Origin: Elgaria multicarinata webbii | Taxonomy: Eukaryota > Chordata > Lepidosauria > Squamata > Anguidae | Length of the DNA stretch: 64,000 bases | Assembly (NCBI RefSeq): GCF_023053635.1 | Contig: NC_086192.1 | Location: forward strand, 13,864,001 to 13,928,000 | Direction: 5' to 3' | Shown: positions 63,725 through 64,000 of the stretch, one piece after another | Numbering within the stretch: position 1 is the first letter of the stretch | Layout of the letters: each line of letters opens with the position of its first letter | Translations under genes and position numbers: made by a program | Notes under the pieces: generated by a model | The model's input: the letters and a program-made list of their open reading frames with translations, nothing else | The model's database searches: none | What the model was told of the DNA's origin: nothing

Positions 63725-63975
63725 CTTTCAGTAAATGCTTGCCAAAAGACCATGTCCTTTCTTTCCACAGCTAGAAATTTCCAGTTAGATGGTGTCTACG
63801 TACGTAACACCAGAGAAGATAGTGTATAAAACCTAGCTGCCTCCCTTGCGAGGTAGGCACGTGCTTTGCAGCAATTCGCTCCAGTGCCTCTTTATTCTGC
63901 AGAATAAACATTGTTTGACCCGTACTTCATCTCCTCTCCTCGTGTGCGGAATTGGACTACCAGGGAAAGAGCTGT
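63725..63975 (+). mobile_element. LTR-type fossil at the right edge
   Basis: A GTATAAAA box (about 63823-63830) is followed about 75 bases later by GAATAAAC and a pyrimidine-rich stretch, an order typical of a retroviral LTR. The outer limits and any internal part are beyond view. It looks like a decayed solo LTR, but the call is tentative. Confidence 0.4.
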
Positions 63976-64000
63976 TTTTGCAACAAGAGTGCTGTGGGTA

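Overview
This looks like nuclear DNA of a non-avian reptile, most likely a squamate. Three split vertebrate genes lie in the order known from human 7p11.2: CCT6A (+), SUMF2 (+), PHKG1 (-). They sit in dense CR1 and L2-clade LINE remnants, tRNA-derived SINEs, palindromic hAT-type MITEs and microsatellites. The species cannot be told from the sequence. The three coding models were built by hand from conserved protein blocks and GT/AG junctions. Each closes in frame at the expected length: 530, 310 and 388 residues.

Layout. Bases 1-22.9 kb hold no recognisable protein-coding gene. They contain a duplicated MITE-bearing unit (1-1.76 kb), hAT MITEs, a GC-rich minisatellite (5.76-6.37 kb), an unusual local array of exon-like and hairpin-bearing units (7.4-14.35 kb, with a stray copy at 16.26-16.5 kb), a 0.5 kb GC-rich palindrome (12.7-13.2 kb), an inverted pair of L2 fragments (14.65-16.26 kb) and a decayed gammaretrovirus-like fossil (about 16.5-21.1 kb). 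A CpG-rich promoter (22.9-23.14 kb) then starts CCT6A, a 14-exon gene whose introns carry two H/ACA snoRNA candidates. SUMF2 (9 coding exons) follows in the same direction about 3 kb downstream. PHKG1 (9 coding exons found, plus a possible 5' noncoding exon) converges on SUMF2 from the right. The last 2 kb hold CR1 and L2 fragments and an LTR-like fossil.

Function. The genes are neighbours by ancient synteny, not an operon. CCT6A makes the zeta subunit of the cytosolic TRiC/CCT chaperonin. SUMF2 makes the ER-lumenal, catalytically silent paralogue of the formylglycine-generating enzyme. PHKG1 makes the muscle catalytic subunit of phosphorylase kinase. PSPH, the usual head-to-head neighbour of CCT6A, shows no coding exon here and may lie beyond the left edge.

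The least explained region is the 7.4-16.5 kb array. Its copies keep a 39-nt block bounded by AG and GT, and short stem-loops whose stems co-vary between copies. This suggests a locally amplified structured RNA or noncoding exon, but transcription cannot be shown from sequence alone.
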